From a bacterium (lineage in GTDB: Bacteria > Thermosulfidibacterota > Thermosulfidibacteria > Thermosulfidibacterales > Thermosulfidibacteraceae), in assembly GCA_027022065.1 (NCBI GenBank), contig JALVZS010000084.1, forward strand, positions 1 through 8,040: 8,040 nt of DNA. The letters are read 5' to 3'. Positions within the stretch are counted from its first letter, which is position 1, and every line of letters starts with the position of its first letter. Both the position numbers and the translations under genes were made by a program. Of this stretch, positions 7,063-8,040 are shown piece after piece. Below the pieces are notes generated by a model. The model had not been told where the DNA came from. It searched no databases and saw only the letters and a program-made list of their open reading frames with translations.

Positions 7063-7071
7063 TGCTCATGA

Positions 7072-8040
7072 TCACATGCCTGGCAGTCTGTAAACATCAA
7101 CTCTTGTTTTACCGCTTTTCTTTAAATAACCCAGAAAGGCCAAGTCTAAAACACCGTCTCCGTTAAAGTCACCGACTGCGAAGTCCTCACCATAAATAGT
7201 GCTGAATTTCTGGGTCTCCCAAACCACATCAAAGAAGGCAGAATATAGCGTTCCTTGAGACACCTTTTCAATCTTAACAACCCTTCCGTTTATGCCCTCA
7301 TAATCCGTTGCTATCTTGACACCCGCTATAAAAAACTTCTTCACATCGTTAGCAATGGTAAGCACAGCGTTCCTGTTCTCCTCAGGAAAATACTCCACCA
7401 TGATTTTCCTTGGAACAATTCTCTTTTTAGCTATCTCCTCCGGCTCGTAGTTCTTCATAGTAGGAGGTGTAGCAAACCTCGGCGTTTGGTAGAAGTAAAG
7501 GTGCGTAAAAGGACCAAGAGGTTCGGCAGACTCCCAAATCTCCGTGCCGTTTAGGGTCATAATCCTTAAGATATCCTCGTCTAAAAGGGCCATTTCCTCC
7601 TTCCCGTCCCCGTTTACATCTCCTAAGGCCCAACCGTAAATACATTCAAGATTTCTAATATATCCTGGCAGGTGGTTGTCAATAGCGTAATGCCCGTTTT
7701 TGTAAACAACCCTAAATATAGGACCGCTGAAGGGCGTGTAATCCCCCAATCTCTGGCCCAAAAGGACATACCCCCCCAGCTGATCAACCTTAGCAATCCT
7801 TATTAGAAACTTGAAATCTTTGATCTTTTTAAGTTTTCCATTTTTATAGGCAAGCGCAAAGGATGCGGGCTCCGGCACATACTTGCCATCTATTATGTCG
7901 TTGTAAACTGCGCTTATGTAGATTTCAGGAATCCCATCCCCATCCATATCCAGTGTCCCAACCCTCAAAAAACTGTAGAATTCTCCTCTTTTGCCTATCT
8001 TGTAGCTAGCAAACCTAACAAAGCCCTTCCCTTTAAGCTT
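7072..8040 (-). CDS. FG-GAP/VCBS-type calcium-binding repeat protein, 5' end outside window
   Basis: The frame is open from the right edge (24 codons before the TTG at 7968, no stop), so the gene is cut by the window; 322 residues are visible. Three calcium-binding loops of the FG-GAP/VCBS beta-propeller type are present: DMDGDGIPE (visible residues 31-39), DVNGDGKEE (141-149) and DFNGDGVLD (291-299). Each is followed by a hydrophobic strand (EIYISA, EMALL, DLAFLG) as expected for propeller blades. Such domains are normally exported; the signal peptide would lie off the window. Similar C-terminal propellers occur in envelope lipoproteins of thermophiles and Deltaproteobacteria, sometimes behind FlgO/CsgG-like domains, but that part cannot be seen here. 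The protein ends VYRLPGM. It lies upstream of the outer-membrane protein gene in the same direction, hinting at a shared envelope role (inference). A G7 tract sits at 7771-7777. Confidence 0.85.
   Translation of the reverse strand, partial: KLKGKGFVRFASYKIGKRGEFYSFLRVGTLDMDGDGIPEIYISAVYNDIIDGKYVPEPASFALAYKNGKLKKIKDFKFLIRIAKVDQLGGYVLLGQRLGDYTPFSGPIFRVVYKNGHYAIDNHLPGYIRNLECIYGWALGDVNGDGKEEMALLDEDILRIMTLNGTEIWESAEPLGPFTHLYFYQTPRFATPPTMKNYEPEEIAKKRIVPRKIMVEYFPEENRNAVLTIANDVKKFFIAGVKIATDYEGINGRVVKIEKVSQGTLYSAFFDVVWETQKFSTIYGEDFAVGDFNGDGVLDLAFLGYLKKSGKTRVDVYRLPGM

Noticed and set aside
7966-7968. TTG at 7968 as the start of the FG-GAP protein
   Set aside because: The frame stays open for 24 more codons to the window edge, the site lacks a Shine-Dalgarno, and it would begin at the edge of a propeller blade without a signal peptide.
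1-8040. tRNA, rRNA, CRISPR array, insertion sequence or attachment site
   Set aside because: No cloverleaf, spaced direct repeats, transposase or terminal inverted repeats were seen. Almost all bases are accounted for by the listed genes.

Overview
The window looks like chromosomal DNA of an anaerobic or microaerophilic Gram-negative thermophile. The clues are strong AGA/AGG use for arginine and frequent ATA for isoleucine, Lys/Glu-rich proteins, tight overlapping gene packing, several non-ATG starts, a DUF503 (YlxP) gene in the infB cluster, and a signal-peptide outer-membrane barrel protein. Aquificota, Thermosulfidibacter-like or Thermodesulfobacteria-like lineages fit; the phylum cannot be fixed from sequence alone.

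Left part (1-5216, + strand): one compact, operon-like run of six genes in which every junction overlaps or leaves at most 2 bases. These are the 3' part of infB (translation initiation factor IF-2, cut by the window edge), ylxP/DUF503, rbfA (30S maturation), nrnA-type DHH/DHHA1 phosphoesterase (nanoRNA and pAp turnover), a crotonase-fold protein, and hemW-type radical SAM protein. The first four form the widespread translation/ribosome-maturation and RNA-turnover block. The last two are unusual lodgers: truB, which often follows nrnA in bacteria, is absent, and the crotonase lacks both glutamates of classical enoyl-CoA hydratases while keeping an Asp typical of PaaG-like isomerases.

Middle (5217-5268): a strong 13-bp GC-rich hairpin with T-runs on both sides, a shared bidirectional terminator separating the + strand operon from the convergent - strand genes.

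Right part (5269-8040, - strand): a 545-residue exported beta-barrel-like outer-membrane protein with a near-ideal Shine-Dalgarno site, and upstream of it (running off the right edge) an FG-GAP/VCBS-type protein with three DxDGDG-type calcium-binding loops. The 165-base gap between them holds promoter-like boxes, a small inverted repeat and a possible nine-codon leader ORF ending in Cys-Cys.

No tRNA, rRNA, CRISPR array, insertion sequence or attachment site was recognised. I found no convincing wholly new system. The best leads are the divergent crotonase in the ribosome operon, the unassigned outer-membrane protein with its possible leader peptide, and the FG-GAP protein with a G7 tract.
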